Source of the DNA: Chloranthus sessilifolius
Taxonomy: Eukaryota > Streptophyta > Magnoliopsida > Chloranthales > Chloranthaceae
DNA: 64,000 nucleotides
Reading direction: 5' to 3'
Assembly: GCA_021018995.1 (NCBI GenBank)
Contig: CM037596.1
Span: 89,101,184 to 89,165,183, forward strand
Shown: positions 34,063 through 47,434 of the stretch, one piece after another
Layout of the letters: the number at the start of each line of letters is the position of its first letter
Position numbering within the stretch: position 1 is the stretch's first letter
Translations under genes and position numbers: made by a program
Notes under the pieces: model-generated
What the model was told of the DNA's origin: nothing
Seen by the model: only the letters and a program-made list of their open reading frames with translations
Database searches by the model: none

Positions 34063-34789
34063 TGTTTTCTGCTCCACTTTGGATTCTTTTACTCAGGCAA
34101 TTGGCTGAGTCTTTGATATATATATAAAGCTTATATCTTTCATCTATATTGTGTATAAAAATTATATTTCTTTGTGTCGTCGTTTCATCAATCTTATGGA
34201 ATCGACACCACAGATTGTGATTCGATCATACATAATGAATGGAATGAACTTAGACTAGTCCGTGATTCGATTACGGCATACCTTTTGGTAAATTTATCGT
34301 TCCGATGGCGCCGAACGTTTGTCGGTGTCAAGTTCACTGAGCTCGTAAGTGTGTGACCACTTGGCTGGCAGTAAGAATCCTCCCGAGACCAGCGGTTTCC
34401 TTTGCAAATCTTGTGATTGAATCGCAGGTCACCTTCGTTGAATTTATGGGATTGGAAGTTGAGCATCGATGTTTCATGGTTGTCGTTTTACAACATTTGC
34501 AGCAAGGTTTGAAGGAGGAAGAAGAATGGTTGTTGGGGTTTCATCTCGTTTGCACTTGGCATGCATGGGATTAGAGGGTGACTCATAGCTATGTGGAGTC
34601 AAATGGTGAACTTAAAACAGCTTATAAGCTGTTAATGGCTGGGGCTTTGTGTAAAGCCGCTTTTGATTTGAATTTGTATAGGCATATAAGCCAAAAGGGA
34701 ATAATAGAAAATGGCATATAAATCCTATACACTCCTTAAGTGTATTAGTACTTTTAGACCTTTATTAATTTTGTGTATATGGTTGCCTC

Positions 34790-34875
34790 AAATGTTGAGG
34801 CAACATACATTACTTGCCTCAGGAGCTGAGGCAACCACTGGGCTTGCCTCAAATGCCGAGGCAACACTTTTGTTT
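34790..34875 (-). repeat. Three TTGCCTC/GAGGCAA hairpins in LTR E
   Basis: Three consecutive stem-loops with arms TTGCCTC and GAGGCAA and loops of 4-6 bases. They lie within 270 bases of the sense 5' edge of the LTR. Confidence 0.85.
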
Positions 34876-34949
34876 GCCTGATTTTGTTTAAATGGGTAAG
34901 AACATTATGTGTCACACATGCCGGTGCATTATTTCGACAATGTGTGATG

Positions 34950-34980
<31 letters not shown>

Positions 34981-35052
34981 ACAAATTTTCATTATTGGGT
35001 GACATAGATACTATAACTTATCAAGTGAAGTACAGTTTTGTCAACTGTTACA

Positions 35053-35065
35053 TTCTCCCCTACAG
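35053..35065 (-). other. Polypurine tract of element E
   Basis: The minus strand reads CTGTAGGGGAGAA directly before the LTR start TGTAAC, and the usual upstream CGAGGACGAAAAT is present. Confidence 0.88.
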
Positions 35066-35379
35066 AAGGGATTTTCGTCCTCGAAAATAAAAGAAGGCGG
35101 GGAAGTGAGATCAGTGAGATCAGATTCGGTTATATGTTAAGCATATCCCATTAGAAGGCAGGGTAAACATAATTAGGTATAACAGATTTAGAACAATAGA
35201 AAGTAAACTGAATCATGTGCAGTATCATGTGCCAGTATATAGTGTATCAAAATCGAATATCCATTGATTTCTCTACTACATAATTATGCGGGCAATGCAT
35301 ACGAAACTTTTATATATACCATATGCCGTAAGTTATTCTAAGAACTTCATAAATTATTTACCTTAAGGAAATAAATGGG

Positions 35380-38300
35380 GATACTGAGCATGACTATCAG
35401 CTTCACGTTCCCAGGTATCCTCATGAGAACTATGATTCGTCCATTAGACCACTACGAGTGGAATACATTTTGTTCTCAAGATTTGGTCTTGGTGAGCCAA
35501 ACTGGCTCATCAGTCACTTATCTAGGGGCTGATAATCCAACACGTGTGTTGGATCATTGACATATTTTCGTAGCATAGATACATGGAAGACGTCATGGAT
35601 AGTAGATAACTGTGGAGATAACACAACTCTATATGCAACCTCCCCAACTCTACCCAAAATTGGGAATGGTCCAATATAACGAGGACTCAATTTTCCTCAT
35701 TTCCCAAATCGCATCATGCCCATTTATCGAAGATATTTTGATAAAGACATGATCGCCAATTTGTACGGTATATGGTAGAGATCATCATAACTCCTCTATC
35801 GATTCTGGGTACTCTTCAGTCGCTCATGAATGACGTTTACAACTGCATTGGTATTTTCGATCAAGTCAGGGCCCAAAAGAAGATGTTTACCAGTGTCTTT
35901 CTAGTTAATCAGAGATTTACATCAGCATCCATACAGTGCCTCGAATGGTGCCATACCAATGCTCTACTGGAAGCTGTTATTATATGCGAATTCGATCAGG
36001 GATACGTGCTTATCCCATGATCCTTGGAAATCAAGCATGCAGGCCCTTTACCCTTCTGTCTGACTGTCGGTCTGAGGATGGACTGCAATACTGAATTCAA
36101 ACTTAGAACCCATACCTTCTTGGAAACTCTGCCAAATTCGCGAATTATATAAAGGATCATGATCTGCCACAATACTCATGGGTATCCCATGTAATCGTAT
36201 AATCTCCCTCAGATAAATTTTAGTCAATTTCGACGTTGTATATCGCGTACTATAGGATAAAAAATGCGCCGACTTGGTGAGATGATCAACAATCACCTAA
36301 ATTGCATTGTAACCCTTTTGCGTACAGAGCAAACTGAGAATGAAAATCCATTGAGATATTTTCCCATTTCCACTCTGGAATGGGCAGCGGCTGTAACAGA
36401 CCAACAAGGTGCTTGTGCTTGACCATTACTTGTTGACAAGTCAAACACTTCGCAGCATATTCCACTACATCGCATTTTACGCCATTCCAGCAAAATGTCT
36501 TCTTTAAATCTTGGTACATCTTTGTGCGACCAGGATGGATGACATATGCTGATTTGTGTGCTTCCATCTCACTATAGCCTCTATCTTTGCAAGATCTATG
36601 GTAATACCGGCTTCAGAAATGACATGACCAAGAAAACTAACTTGATTCAACCAAAAGTCACAGTTACTAAACTTCACATACAACTGCGAATTTCTCAATG
36701 TCTATAACGTAAACCGCAGATGACTTGCATGCTCTACTTTCGTCTTTGAGTAGAGGAGAATATCGTCGATGAATACTATGATACACTGATCTAAGAGTTG
36801 AAGACTCGATTCATTAAGTCCATAAAGGATGCAGGAGCATTGATCAACCCAAAGGGCTTGACGAGAACTCGTAATGACTATAATGTGTCCGAAGAGCTGT
36901 CTTCGAAATATCTTCAGCTTTCACTTTCATCTAATGATACCCCAATCGTAAGTCAATCTTTGAATACCATCGTGCTCCTTATAACTGCTCGAAGTGATCG
37001 TCAATTCTGAGGAGCGGATAATAATTTTTAATCGTCAGTTTATTTAATTGACGATAGTCAATGCGAAGATGCATTGACAATCTTTCTTCTTCACGAACAA
37101 TACCAGTGCGCCCCATAGAGACACACTCGGTCTGATAAACTCTTTATCAAGAAGCTCTTGCAACTGCTCTTTGAGCTCTTTCAATTCCGCTGGTGCCATT
37201 CGATAAGGCGCCTTTGATACCGGCTCGGTGCCCGGGGTTAAATCAATAGCGAATTCCACTTCCCTGACCAACAGAAATCCTGGCAACTCATCAGGAAAGA
37301 CATCAGGGAATTCATAGGCTATTGGCAATCTACTTCTACAATCAATGCTCTCATGATGATTGGATAGCCAGTCCATGCCAAGAATTACGGCGAATCCTTG
37401 CATATCGAGTAAATTGAGTACGATCAATCGGCTACTGCTTCATAGTCGTCGTGACCTTGGAGTACGACGATGACGACGATGATTGATCGACATACCATAT
37501 TAGTAGTGGTAGACTGTCTAGTTGGGACTGACACATCACAATAAAGTCGAGAGGTTCTGGAGTGGCTCCCAACTTTCCTAACTTTACAACAAATTGGGTG
37601 TAGCAAAGGAATGTGCCGATCCAAGATCTACCAAAACATGTACCTCATACAATAAGTAGGCATCCTTTGGATAAAATTATAAGGTATCTAATATATATAT
37701 ATACTAGTGTTAGCTAAATTGTGTCAACTTAACAAAATATAAATTTATCATTGCTAAAACTGATGAAAAGAAAATAATATACTAGATGCACACATATATA
37801 ACTAAATATAAATTTACCTAGATGCACGTTTCTCATAAACAATTTAAATAACTTATAACTAAATAGATAATATCATTGTTGGTTTGGGCATCTTGTGCCG
37901 TTTTTGATGTCGTTCCCACCATCTCTGGGCATTCCTTAATCCGATGTCCCATCATACCACAACGAAAGCACGCCCCAGGCGCTCTACGACATTCATCCAT
38001 GTTATGTATCTTTCCATATTTTCTACTAAATGCTAACAGAATGGATGAAGAGATGCGTAAAGTTTGTGGAACTCCGAATGCTCCTGTTATAGTAGGGTTC
38101 GAGTGACGGAATGACCCCGAAGGTGTATATATAGTCTATTTCGGATAAACACCTTGAGCAGGTTACTGAGATTCGGGTGTCGCCTTTTTTGTTTTTACCG
38201 TAGGAAAATCTTTTATCAGATGTCCTAGTCTGCCACATCTGAAGCACTCACCTGTGGCCCACCTACATTTTCCCGTCTTGTGTTGTATTCAGCACCATGA

Positions 38301-38480
38301 GCATGACCCAATGAGTGCGGGCGAAGAAGTGCGTGCAGTGGCCTGCACTAGAGTTGTAAGTAACTCAGTCTGCTAGGCCATGGTTCTAACCATTGCCTCC
38401 AATAGTTGCCGAGTTTGTTCATGATCATCCCTACCAGCATGCGCGGTCCTAGCTCTTTTGTGAGGTGCTATAGTGATCTG
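35380..38480 (-). pseudogene. Degenerate gag-pol of element E with internal deletion
   Basis: Remnants in sense order: a knuckle CFRCGRLGHLIKDF (about 38170-38240, last Cys lost), protease VHVLVDLGS (about 37620), [14 protein letters not shown] (about 37360), [33 protein letters not shown] (about 36750), and a thumb with [12 protein letters not shown]. At about 36575 the frame jumps from KIEAIVRW straight to [12 protein letters not shown], so the end of RT and all of RNase H are gone. Integrase keeps CLTCQQV, DHLTKSAHF and HPQTD, and remains of its C-terminal part extend to about 35440. AT-rich sequence at about 37690-37890 occupies the place of intron 1. Confidence 0.82.
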
Positions 38481-38769
38481 TCAAAATGAAACAAATGTTC
38501 CAATTAACAGTAATCATGATCCTCATGATCCCATGACTTGAAAACATTTACATCCTACCTCGAATCCTAAAGACATACTTCGATCACTATTGATCGATCA
38601 CTTCCGTCAAACGTGGTCATACAGATGCACAACCTATGCTTTAACAGAACCTACTGCCATATCCTTGAGTCCCTAGAAGACATAAAGCCTAGGCTCTAAT
38701 ACTGAACAAACATCAAAAGTCCTGCCATATATTTTTGCCAGAGTTAAGTCTCCAACGATTTAACGCCGA

Positions 38770-38781
38770 GCTTTGATACCA
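38770..38781 (-). other. Primer-binding site of element E
   Basis: Minus strand TGGTATCAAAGC, one base from the initiator-Met-tRNA form, two bases inside the 5' LTR. Confidence 0.88.
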
Positions 38782-38793
38782 CCTGTGACAGCC

Positions 38794-41141
38794 TATGATG
38801 ACCCGACTTTTCCAATCCCTAAGGTATAGGAAAGGCTTCATCAACTTATTGATTTCTCAATATGCCGTGACAAATAGAAGCCAGCAACATAACAATGATC
38901 TAAAGACAGAGGCAAAGCATAGAATAATCAACAACAAAAGCTTTTAACAACAAAAAAATATAGCGCTCTGAGGAACCAGGAAGAACCACCGGTGATGGTC
39001 AATCCAACACCTAAAATAGTGGTTCACAATAATGGTTCCTCGTGTGATATCAAAAGGATAAAACAATGGCCTAAGGCCCAATATTCAAATAATATTCTAA
39101 CAAAAGTACCAAAAGAAGAGATCTAGAATCAAGGGAAAAACTCCTCAGCAGGTGTATCCAATTCCTCCTCAGAAATGTAATCGGAGTCCTCCAGATCCTC
39201 TGATCCTAGGTCAGTCTCAGCACCTGTGACGTATAGTCGAGGGTGAGCTAACAACAAAGCCCAATAGAGGAAACATGTCTATTTGCATTTCATTATAAGT
39301 AAAGGTTTTCAAAGACAGAAATCGGATCAAGTATGGTTTTCAAATGATGCTTTGCAAACTAAATCTCCAGTTCTAATTATGAGTCAAAATTAATAACATT
39401 AATCTGATATTTTCAAAAACTTCCGAATTAGCATGCTTCTTGTCTTAAATTTATAACTTAATTTTATCTCTCAAATTTTCTATAGCATGAGAGCGGACTA
39501 CGTGACCGATGGGAAACCCTACTGACCATCGTCGTTCATGAATCCATCTTCTAAATAGCAACAAGCCCCTACACTATGAGGGAAACTTGCGCTAAAATAA
39601 ACACCGTCCACACGGTTGGTAGGATCTAGGGCATCTTTCGTATGTTCCTCAAATCGAATGCAAATGCTAACTTATATCAAAGCTTATTATTCATAACATA
39701 TTACAGATTTTTCCAAATTCTGAGTCGAAATTCTCATTCAAAAATTAACTGAGGTTCTGAGATTCAAATTTCAAAGTTCTTAGTCATAACAAAGTTTCCA
39801 AATTTCTGATTTGTATCATATTTCAAATTCTTATTCATGCTGTTTTCAAACAATTGTTCTCAAAATTTATGCTTCTTATCAAGCAGTCAAAACAGTCCCT
39901 ACTTATAATAGAATGCAAATAATGTGTAGGGTTCCCCTACCTCAACAATGACGATTCAAAAACAAGCATAAGCAGTTCGCACAAAGGACTCCCAATATTC
40001 AAAACCTACAAAGATTAACACTCTCAGTGTTAATATAGAACCAAAAGTCAAACCCAAAAGCTTGCCTATAAAATTTTTAACTAAAAATTCAAAGGACAGA
40101 AACAGAACAAAAATTGACCCTCAAATTTGAATTCGATGGTCGAATTTGAAATTCGATGCTCGAATTCAAATTCGACCCTCGAATTCTAAAAACTGCATCA
40201 GGCATAAAAATTAGAAAATCGACCCTCGATTTTCAATTCGATGGTCGAATTCCAAATTCGACCCTCGAATTTCAAAAAACTGCATCAGGCCTTAAAAATC
40301 AAATTTCGACCCTCGAATTTCAAATCGATGGTCGAATTCCAAATTCAACCCTCGATTTGAAAATCGACCCTCGAATTTCTTCAGGTCTGTGTTTGTCAAA
40401 CTTTTCATATCCGGACTCTTTTCTTTCTCATTCAACCATAGCCTGTGTAACTAAAATTCACACCAGTTTTCTACTCTATTCAAAACATAAATTCAAACAA
40501 CATAAGGAGGTTTTAAAGCCTACCTCTTGTCGTTTAATCCGTTGGTTCCCATTGCACCAAAATTAAGCAACGGAACCAAACATGAAGGTTTAATAGATCT
40601 AGAGCTTCCAATCAATTCATGATTATAATGAGGTTGCCTCTGCCTCAGCAACCAACAAAATCACACAACACTTACCACTCTCCCCCTATCTCTCTTTCAA
40701 TGCATCTAACTGATCATCACCACTTGGCAAGTCTTTCTAACGGTCGAGATGGGGAGAGGGAATTTCAAAACTCACAAGATCTAGGATCAAGATGAGGCAA
40801 TGTTTGTAGGCTTCCAAAAATCCAACGAGAGAGAGAAGTTACACTTCTCTTTAAAATCTCTCTCTTATAATACAAAACAAAGCAAAACAAATATCTAGAT
40901 TTTTTTCTATTTACCACTTATCCACTTAACTTGCAAAAGTTTTCGATGTTGAACACAAACACCTACCTTATTGTGTAAGTCATCGATTACATGACTTGCA
41001 CACATCTCGAGACAAAATCCTTTGGCCATTATTCTCATCAAACACATAGCTAATCAAAAATCCAGAAAAATCCCTCAATAATTTTTGGACACGCTTATCG
41101 AAGTAAACGAAAAATAGGCCAAAAATATTAGGGATATTACA
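38794..41141 (-). repeat. Element C 3' LTR
   Basis: On the minus strand it starts TGTAATATCCC and ends GGGTCATCATA, a decayed TCGTCACA. The motif array is at 40113-40380, the acidic module at 39129-39224 (ending TPAEEFFP-stop) and the GGAACCA/TGGTTCC hairpin at about 38970-39045. Confidence 0.95.
40113..40380 (-). repeat. Motif array GAGGGTCGAATT in LTR C (3')
   Basis: About ten copies of AATTCGAGGGTCGA(A/T)TT and GACCATCGAATT, interrupted by repeated CTGATGCAGTTTTT linkers. It is longer than either array of element A, so copy number differs inside one family. Confidence 0.9.
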
Positions 41142-41783
41142 TTCTCCCCTCCTTAGGAATTTTTGTCCTCGAAAATGTAATGCAACACACATCATAAAAT
41201 GAAACAAAAAAGAAAACATGGGCCTCCGAGCGTGGGTCTCGCAGGGCACGCGAGTCAAGGGATGGGATCCGTAGTAACCTGGATGTACTGGATGTGGCAC
41301 CCGAAGGGCCATAGTGGATGGCATCCGTACATGGATGCCTACACCCCAAGTGTCACATGTTGGGAAACCGTTGCATAATGAGTCATGAAAACAACCAATA
41401 TGAAAACAAAAACAAAATCCACTAGAATAAGATGATCCCACCATAGCAACAGAATATGAAAAACTAAATCCACATATATAGAGCAAAACAAGATCTCATG
41501 CACTCATGAGAGTACATGTCCACATAATAAAATCCAAAATGCAAAAAAACAAAGCCAAAGAGAATTAGGATCTAAACGTAAAACCCACATATAAATTAGA
41601 TGTAACAAGGTCTATAGCCAATATATACAAGACGAAGCAAAACAAACTATCAGATCAAAAGTCCAAAACAAAATATAAAAGATAGCAAAAGTAGGACCAC
41701 TAGGTCCTAAGATAATCCATGCAGGAAATATAAATACATGCCCCCATATAGCCAAAAAGAACATAACAACCCCCGATGCAACA
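41142..41783 (-). other. Polypurine tract and 3' untranslated region of element C
   Basis: AAGGAGGGGAGAA (41142-41154, minus strand) directly precedes the 3' LTR. The rest has no gene and matches the 3' region of element A, including the stem-loop around 41315-41340. Confidence 0.7.
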
Positions 41784-43157
41784 CTAAAACTCCCCCGCTA
41801 CAGATGGACCAGCCTGATCCTGATCACCATCCCCATCATCATCAGCGCCATCATCATCAGAGCCATCATCCGCACCAACAACACCCCCATTGGTATGCAT
41901 GCTAAGACCTGCTCCGTATGTGGAAGGGTGGTGAACGGACGCTCGGATGTCGGCCATATAAGTAGCATAATCGGTGGGGAAAGCATGCTGCATGAGGTAC
42001 GTCAGAACCCCGCCATGTATCTGCAACTCGTGGCTCATAGAGTGGGTATGCTGTGTGAGCTCCTGGATCTGCTGGCTCACAGCAGTCATCTGTCGGGTGA
42101 ACTCCTAGAGCGTGAGTATGTCACTCTGTGGAGGCTGAGTGGGTGCAGGAGCAGCAGTCTCTGGGGCAACATGTGTCGGGTCCTCGTCCTCATCTTCCTC
42201 ATCAGGAACTACCGCTTCCTTGGGAGTCTTAACAAGTCTACCGTAGGTCTGACCCCAATTGACGAGGTTATATAGTTTAAGACCGTCAATAGATTTCGGT
42301 TCTGTAGGGGGAATATCATACGCTAGGCCCGCTCGATAAATCTCTATCATAACAGAAATCAAACGAGCATAGGGAATGCCCTTTTCGGCTTCTTGATTTG
42401 CTTCCCCATTTTCTCTTGGGTTTTAATAATTCCCTTCAAAATTATTTCAGGGGCACTAAACCAACACTCCTTGTAAGCGGCAAAGAGGATCTGCTGGAGG
42501 GAAACAACACGCTCATATTTGTGACCAAACGGGTAGACGGTTGCCTTGAATATTTTGTCCAAAAGCCACATGGATTCGGGCATGTGTGTACGGACAATCG
42601 ATTTACCCGACCCATGACGACCCTTGGTCATTTGGGTAATAACCTCTTGAAAAGGGGCAGGTTTAGGGAAAGGAGGACCTAATCCCATTGTCTTAGAATG
42701 TGCCAAAGGGCAACACATTGCCACGGCAATGTCCTCTAGGTAAAAAGTATAGTCTCGTCCACCAATTGAAGTATATATTTTCTTACCATCCTCACGGCGC
42801 ATATGTTGATAAAATAAGCACACTAAATAAGGATAGAAATGATCACTAAAGGCGGTACAAAGCGAAGTTAATTGGGCTTTTTCCAAATATTCCGTTGCCG
42901 ACTGAGTGGTTATTTGTTGATCAAACAACTCTGGGTGAAATACATACTCAGTGGTGAAGCCCTTTGTGCCCCAAAATTCATTGGGTTGCTCCCGGATTGG
43001 AGGGGACACAGGTGGTGGAATTGGCTGTGGGGGTGGTGGAGCCGACTGAGAAGGTGTCTGATCGGGCTGTGGGGCTGGCTGTTTAGATTGCCTTGAAGAT
43101 GCAGCCTTTGAAGCTGGTCGTTTAGAGGTTGGATTTCGAATGGGAGCTTGCTTTTAA
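41784..43157 (-). pseudogene. aORF of element C
   Basis: The copy is colinear with the aORF of A. The expected start codon near 43157 reads ATA and a stop follows almost at once, so initiation is lost. The domain keeps FYPYLVCLFYQ, MTKGRHGSGKSIVRTHMP, MWLLDKIFKATVYPFGH and CWFSAPEII. A one-base shift near 42372 precedes the PYARLI motif, and a TAG lies near 42102. The C-terminus keeps an acidic linker, SQQIQELTQHTHS and an Asp/Gly tail ending GEF. It is uninterrupted by insertions, and so shows the full layout that is split in A. Confidence 0.78.
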
Positions 43158-43433
43158 GGTCCTATAGTATTACAAAAGCAAGAAAAAAAAAATGTGCAGA
43201 AAATGTAATTTAATCCACAATATAGAGGGTTTTTTTACCTTGAGAAAAGCCCCAATCCGGTTCTAATGGGTGAAATCCAAGGCCCTTGTAAAATGTAGAA
43301 GAATCCCCCTTGATTTCGGCCAAACGATTGCAAAAGAAGCTCCAAAAAATCCGAAAACCCTCAAGAACCCTAAGCCCTAACCTCTTTCTATCAAGCACAA
43401 AATGGCAAACCCTAAATAGAACCCCCACTTAAA

Positions 43434-43590
43434 TCGAGAAAATCGACCCTCGATTTCAAATTCGTGGGTCGAATTTCAAATCGACCCTCGATTTCTCCAT
43501 AAATTTCTCAAGCCGTATTTTGGCCTAAACTACCTAAGTACTATTCATCCAAAATCGACCCTCGAATTGGATTTTCGACCCTCGAATTTC
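43434..43590 (-). repeat. Motif array GAGGGTCGAATT in the pol-aORF spacer of C
   Basis: Five or six copies of AATTCGAGGGTCGATTTT-like units, the same motif as in the LTRs. It ends about 280 bases upstream of the aORF start position, as in element A. Confidence 0.85.
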
Positions 43591-43984
43591 TTTATACCTG
43601 TGGCCTTCAAAAAATGTCCAAAATTTTGACATTTTAAAGCATTCCTTTGGGTCCAAATGGACCGCCATTGAGCCCATTTCACTCCAATCACCGTATCTGA
43701 CTATGACATCAGTATCACAACGGAAATTTGCGTATAAAATTTAAAGAAAAAGCTTAAAAATTGCCCGAACTATTTCACATAGCCATTTGGAAAATAACAA
43801 GTCCGGGTTTGGTCGGACTAGCAAAATTTTCCGGTTTTCCATAAAGTAGGGACGTTGAAATAGGCATAAATTTAACATACTTTGGACTGCCAAAATTACT
43901 CGCCAAAATATACAAATATATATAAAACAAGTAAGTACATAAAAATTCAAAGTATCATACAGTCAACACACAATTTCTCAAAAA

Positions 43985-46900
43985 TTAAGCGAATAGGCCG
44001 GAAATTGGTGTCAGAGCTCAGCTTCTCGCTCCCAGGTGGCTTCCTCTGGTGTATGATTCTGCCATCAGACGAGAACCAAAGGAATCCTCTTAGTGCATAG
44101 GATCTGCTCCTTGCGATCTAAGATCTGAACCGGGTCCTCAATCACCGTCAAACCATCCTAAAGCTCGATGGGTTGGTAATCGAGTACGTGAGTCGGGTCA
44201 CGTATGTATCGTCGCAGCATCGACACATTGAAGACGTTGTGCATGCTTGACAATTGTGGCAGTAGCGCCACACGGTATGCAACCTCTCCGACTCGGCCTA
44301 ATATCTCAAAAGGCCCAACATACCGAGGACTCAGTTTCCCTCGTTTCCTGAATCGCATAACGCCCTTCGTAGGCGAAATCCGAACGAAAACATTCTCGTC
44401 GACCTGAAAAATCAAGTATTAGCGACAACTTCAACGTGGAATACTTATAAAGTGATTAAATACACATTAATGTACTCAAGGCTACCTTAAAATCCACGTG
44501 TCGCCTTTTGAGATCGGCGTAGCTCTTCTGACGACTTTGAGCTACTCGTAGTCGCTCATGAATCAACCGAACCGTCTCGGTCATGCGCTTGACTATCTCA
44601 GGGCCAATAATGAGCTTCTCACCCACTTCTTCCCAGTTCAACGGCGATCTACACTGTCATCCATATAAAGCCTCAAACGGAGCCATACCGATGCTAGCTT
44701 GGAAGCTATTGTTGTAAGCGAACTCAACCAGAGGTAAGTGTTGGTCCCATGACCCGTGAAAATCCAACATGCAAGCTCTCAGCATCTCCTCGATGATCTG
44801 CTTCACTTGCTTAGTCTAGCCGTCCGTCTGTGGGTGAAATGCTAAACTAAAGTCAAGACAAGAACCCATTCCTTCTTGAAATCGCTGCCAAAAGTGTGAA
44901 GTAAATAATGGGTCTCTGTCTGACACAATACTAGCTGGTATCCCATGCAGTCTAACAATCTCTTTCAGGTATAACTCTGCAAGTCTACTAGCTGTATACG
45001 TAGTATTGTAGGGTAGGAAATGAGCAGACTTGGTTAGCCGATCGACAATGACCCAAATGGCATTGTTCATTCTCAGTGTTTTCGGCAACCCGAGAATGAA
45101 GTTCATTGGAATAGCTTCCCATTTCCACTCAGGCACAGGTAAAGGTTGCAATAGGCCTACAAGATTCTGATGATCAACCTTAACCTGTTGACAAACCAAG
45201 CACCGCGATACATACTCTGCGACGTCACGTTTCAAACCTCGCCACCAGAAACTCTTCATCAAGTCCTGATACATCTTGGTGCTAGCAGGATGTATGGCAT
45301 ACATGAATTTGTGAGCCTCTTCCAGAATGGTGTCCCAAAGCTCAGTACTCGACGGTACTCATACACGGTCTTGAAACAACAAGGTCCCATCTGCTCGAAT
45401 GGAGAAATCCTTCTTGTTGCCACTCTCCACATCTCGTCTGATCGCCATCAGCTCATCATCGATCATCTAAAACTTCCTGATATTCTCGAAGAGTGTAAGG
45501 CACAATACAAGTGTAGCCATCAATGCTCCCGAGCCTTTTACATCGAACCGTGAGCTGCCCAAACCATATCTTCCAAAAGCTTCCATCTCTGAATCCGGCT
45601 TACAAGATGTGACAACTGCGCTGAAGACCTTCTACTAAGAGCATCAACAATGACGTTCGCCTTTCCTGGATGGTACTGAATTGAGCAATCGTAGTCCTTC
45701 AAGAACTCCATCCATCGTCACTACCTCTTATTCAAGTCCTTTTGAGTGAATAGGTACTTGAGACTCTTGTGATCGGTGAATATATCGAATATCTCACCGT
45801 AGAGGTAATGTCTCCAGATCTTCAAGGCGAATATAACTGCTACTAACTCTAGGTCATGCGTCGGATAGTTTCTTTCATGGTCCTTCAGCTGCCTAGAATC
45901 ATACGCAATGACCCGCTCATGTTGATTAAGCACACAGCCTAATCCGCCATAAGAAGCATCACTGTACGCTGCGAAGCCTCCACTACCGGAAGGTATAGCA
46001 AGTACTGGTGCCATAGTCAATCGACGCTTCAGCTCCTGAAAGCTCTGCTCGCACTGCTCTGTCTAATCAAACTATGCATTCTTTCTCGTGAGCTATGTAA
46101 GTGGACCCGATATCTTCGAGAAACCCTTGACAAATCTCCGATAGTACCCTGCCAGACCAAGGAATCTTTGGACCTCTGTAACTGTCGTAGGCTATTCTCA
46201 GTTCACCACGGAAACGATCTTGGTAAGATTCACTGAGATACCCGCTTCAGACACTACGTGGCCCAAGAAACTGACCTGCTCAAGCCAAAACTCACACTTA
46301 CTGTGTTTGGCATACAACTGATGATCCCGGAGTGTTTGAAGAGCCATCTTCAGATGCTGCACATGCTCCTCTCAGGTTTTCGAATAGATGAGGATGTCAT
46401 CTACGAAAACTACCACAGATTTATCAAGATGTGGTTTGAACACTCGGTTCATCAGATCCATGAAAGATGCAGGCGCATTCGTCAACCCAAACTGCATCAC
46501 TAAAAACTCATAGTGGCCATAACGCATCTGAAACGTAGTTTTGGATAGCCTGACCTCATATCAATCTTCAAGAAGAACTTTGCACCTTACAATTGATCAA
46601 ACAAGTCATCTATCCGCAGAAGAGGATAACAATTCTTAATCGTCATCTTGTTGAGCAGCCGATAATCGATACACACACGCATCGATCCATCCTTCTTTTT
46701 CACAAAAAGAACCGGTGCACCCCAAGGAGAAACACTCGATCGAATAAAGCCTCTGTCTAACAGCTCCTGAAGTTGTTCCTTGAGTTCTTTCAACTCAACA
46801 GGCGCCATCCGATATGGAGCTTTGGATAGCAGTTCTGTACCCGGCGCTAGCTCAATCGCGAACTCAATCTCTCGATCAGGTGGTAATCCAGGCAAGTCTT

Positions 46901-47434
46901 CTGGAAAGACATCAGGATACTCACAGACCACCGTGATAAGAGCCAAGTCATTCTTCTTTTCTGTAGAATCTTGTAAGTAGGCCAGATACCCGCTGCAACC
47001 ATTCCTCATCATGCGCTCAGCCTTAATAGCTGAAACCAACGGCGCAACCTTTGATTTGACTCCACAGAATCGGAAGGATTTTCTTTTTGGCAGTCGAAAG
47101 GTCACGATCTTCCATAGACAGTAAAAGCTCGTGTGATAAGCTGCCAACCAATTCATCCCGAGAATAACGTCGAACCCTTCCATGCTCAACGTAATCATGT
47201 TGGTCACTGTCTCGTTCTCATCAATCATCACAATGACTGACTGACATGCTGTATCCGTGCTCACTGAACTTCCCGTAGGGATCTTTATGTCTAAAATAAA
47301 GGCAAGGGCTTCGGGAGTGATACCCAACTTCTCTGAGAAAAGAGGAGTAATAAACGAGTGTGTAGACCCGGGGTCTATCAGTACTTGTGCTTTAATTTTA
47401 CTCATGTCGCCTCGACGACTCATCATAAGGTTAC
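43985..47434 (-). pseudogene. pol of element C: protease to chromodomain
   Basis: The first 290 codons (47434 to 46587) are open: protease [11 protein letters not shown] and [19 protein letters not shown]. The catalytic [11 protein letters not shown] lies at about 46375-46410. RNase [11 protein letters not shown] and DHKSLKYLF, integrase [21 protein letters not shown] and AFHPQTDG, and a chromodomain with EEATWE follow. There are several stops and frameshifts, including near 46585, 46060, 45720, 44816 and 44110. Intron 2 splits integrase. It is less decayed than the copy in A. Confidence 0.9.
44404..44485 (-). other. Candidate intron 2 of element C, in integrase
   Basis: 82 bases, GTAGCC...TTTTTCAG on the minus strand, at the same codon as in element A. 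Splicing joins HVDFK to VDENVFVRIS in frame. Confidence 0.7.

Larger units (their letters stand above)
31113..35052 (-). repeat. Element E 3' LTR
   Basis: About 3.9 kb, the longest LTR here. On the minus strand it begins TGTAACAGTTG and ends GGGCTATCACA. It holds inverted-repeat clusters based on TTGCC...GGCAA (33350-34060 and 34790-34875), two long TA microsatellites, a T-tract (34951-34973), a tandem hairpin block (31840-32030) and an acidic module (31408-31530, ending EEFFPK-stop, with one TAG inside). Confidence 0.88.
31113..38793 (-). mobile_element. Element E: degenerate chromovirus-type LTR element, 5' LTR split
   Basis: On the minus strand it has a 3' LTR (31113-35052), polypurine tract, shortened pol and gag remains, a primer site (38770-38781) and the first ten bases of its 5' LTR (38784-38793). 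Element C then interrupts it; the LTR resumes at 51306. Unlike A, C and D it has no aORF: the polypurine tract lies only a few hundred bases past integrase. Confidence 0.85.

Noticed and set aside
34753-35005. Lys-rich open frame across the T-tract in LTR E
   Set aside because: It is produced by the 23-base T-tract and hairpins; no homology in the 5' LTR copy.
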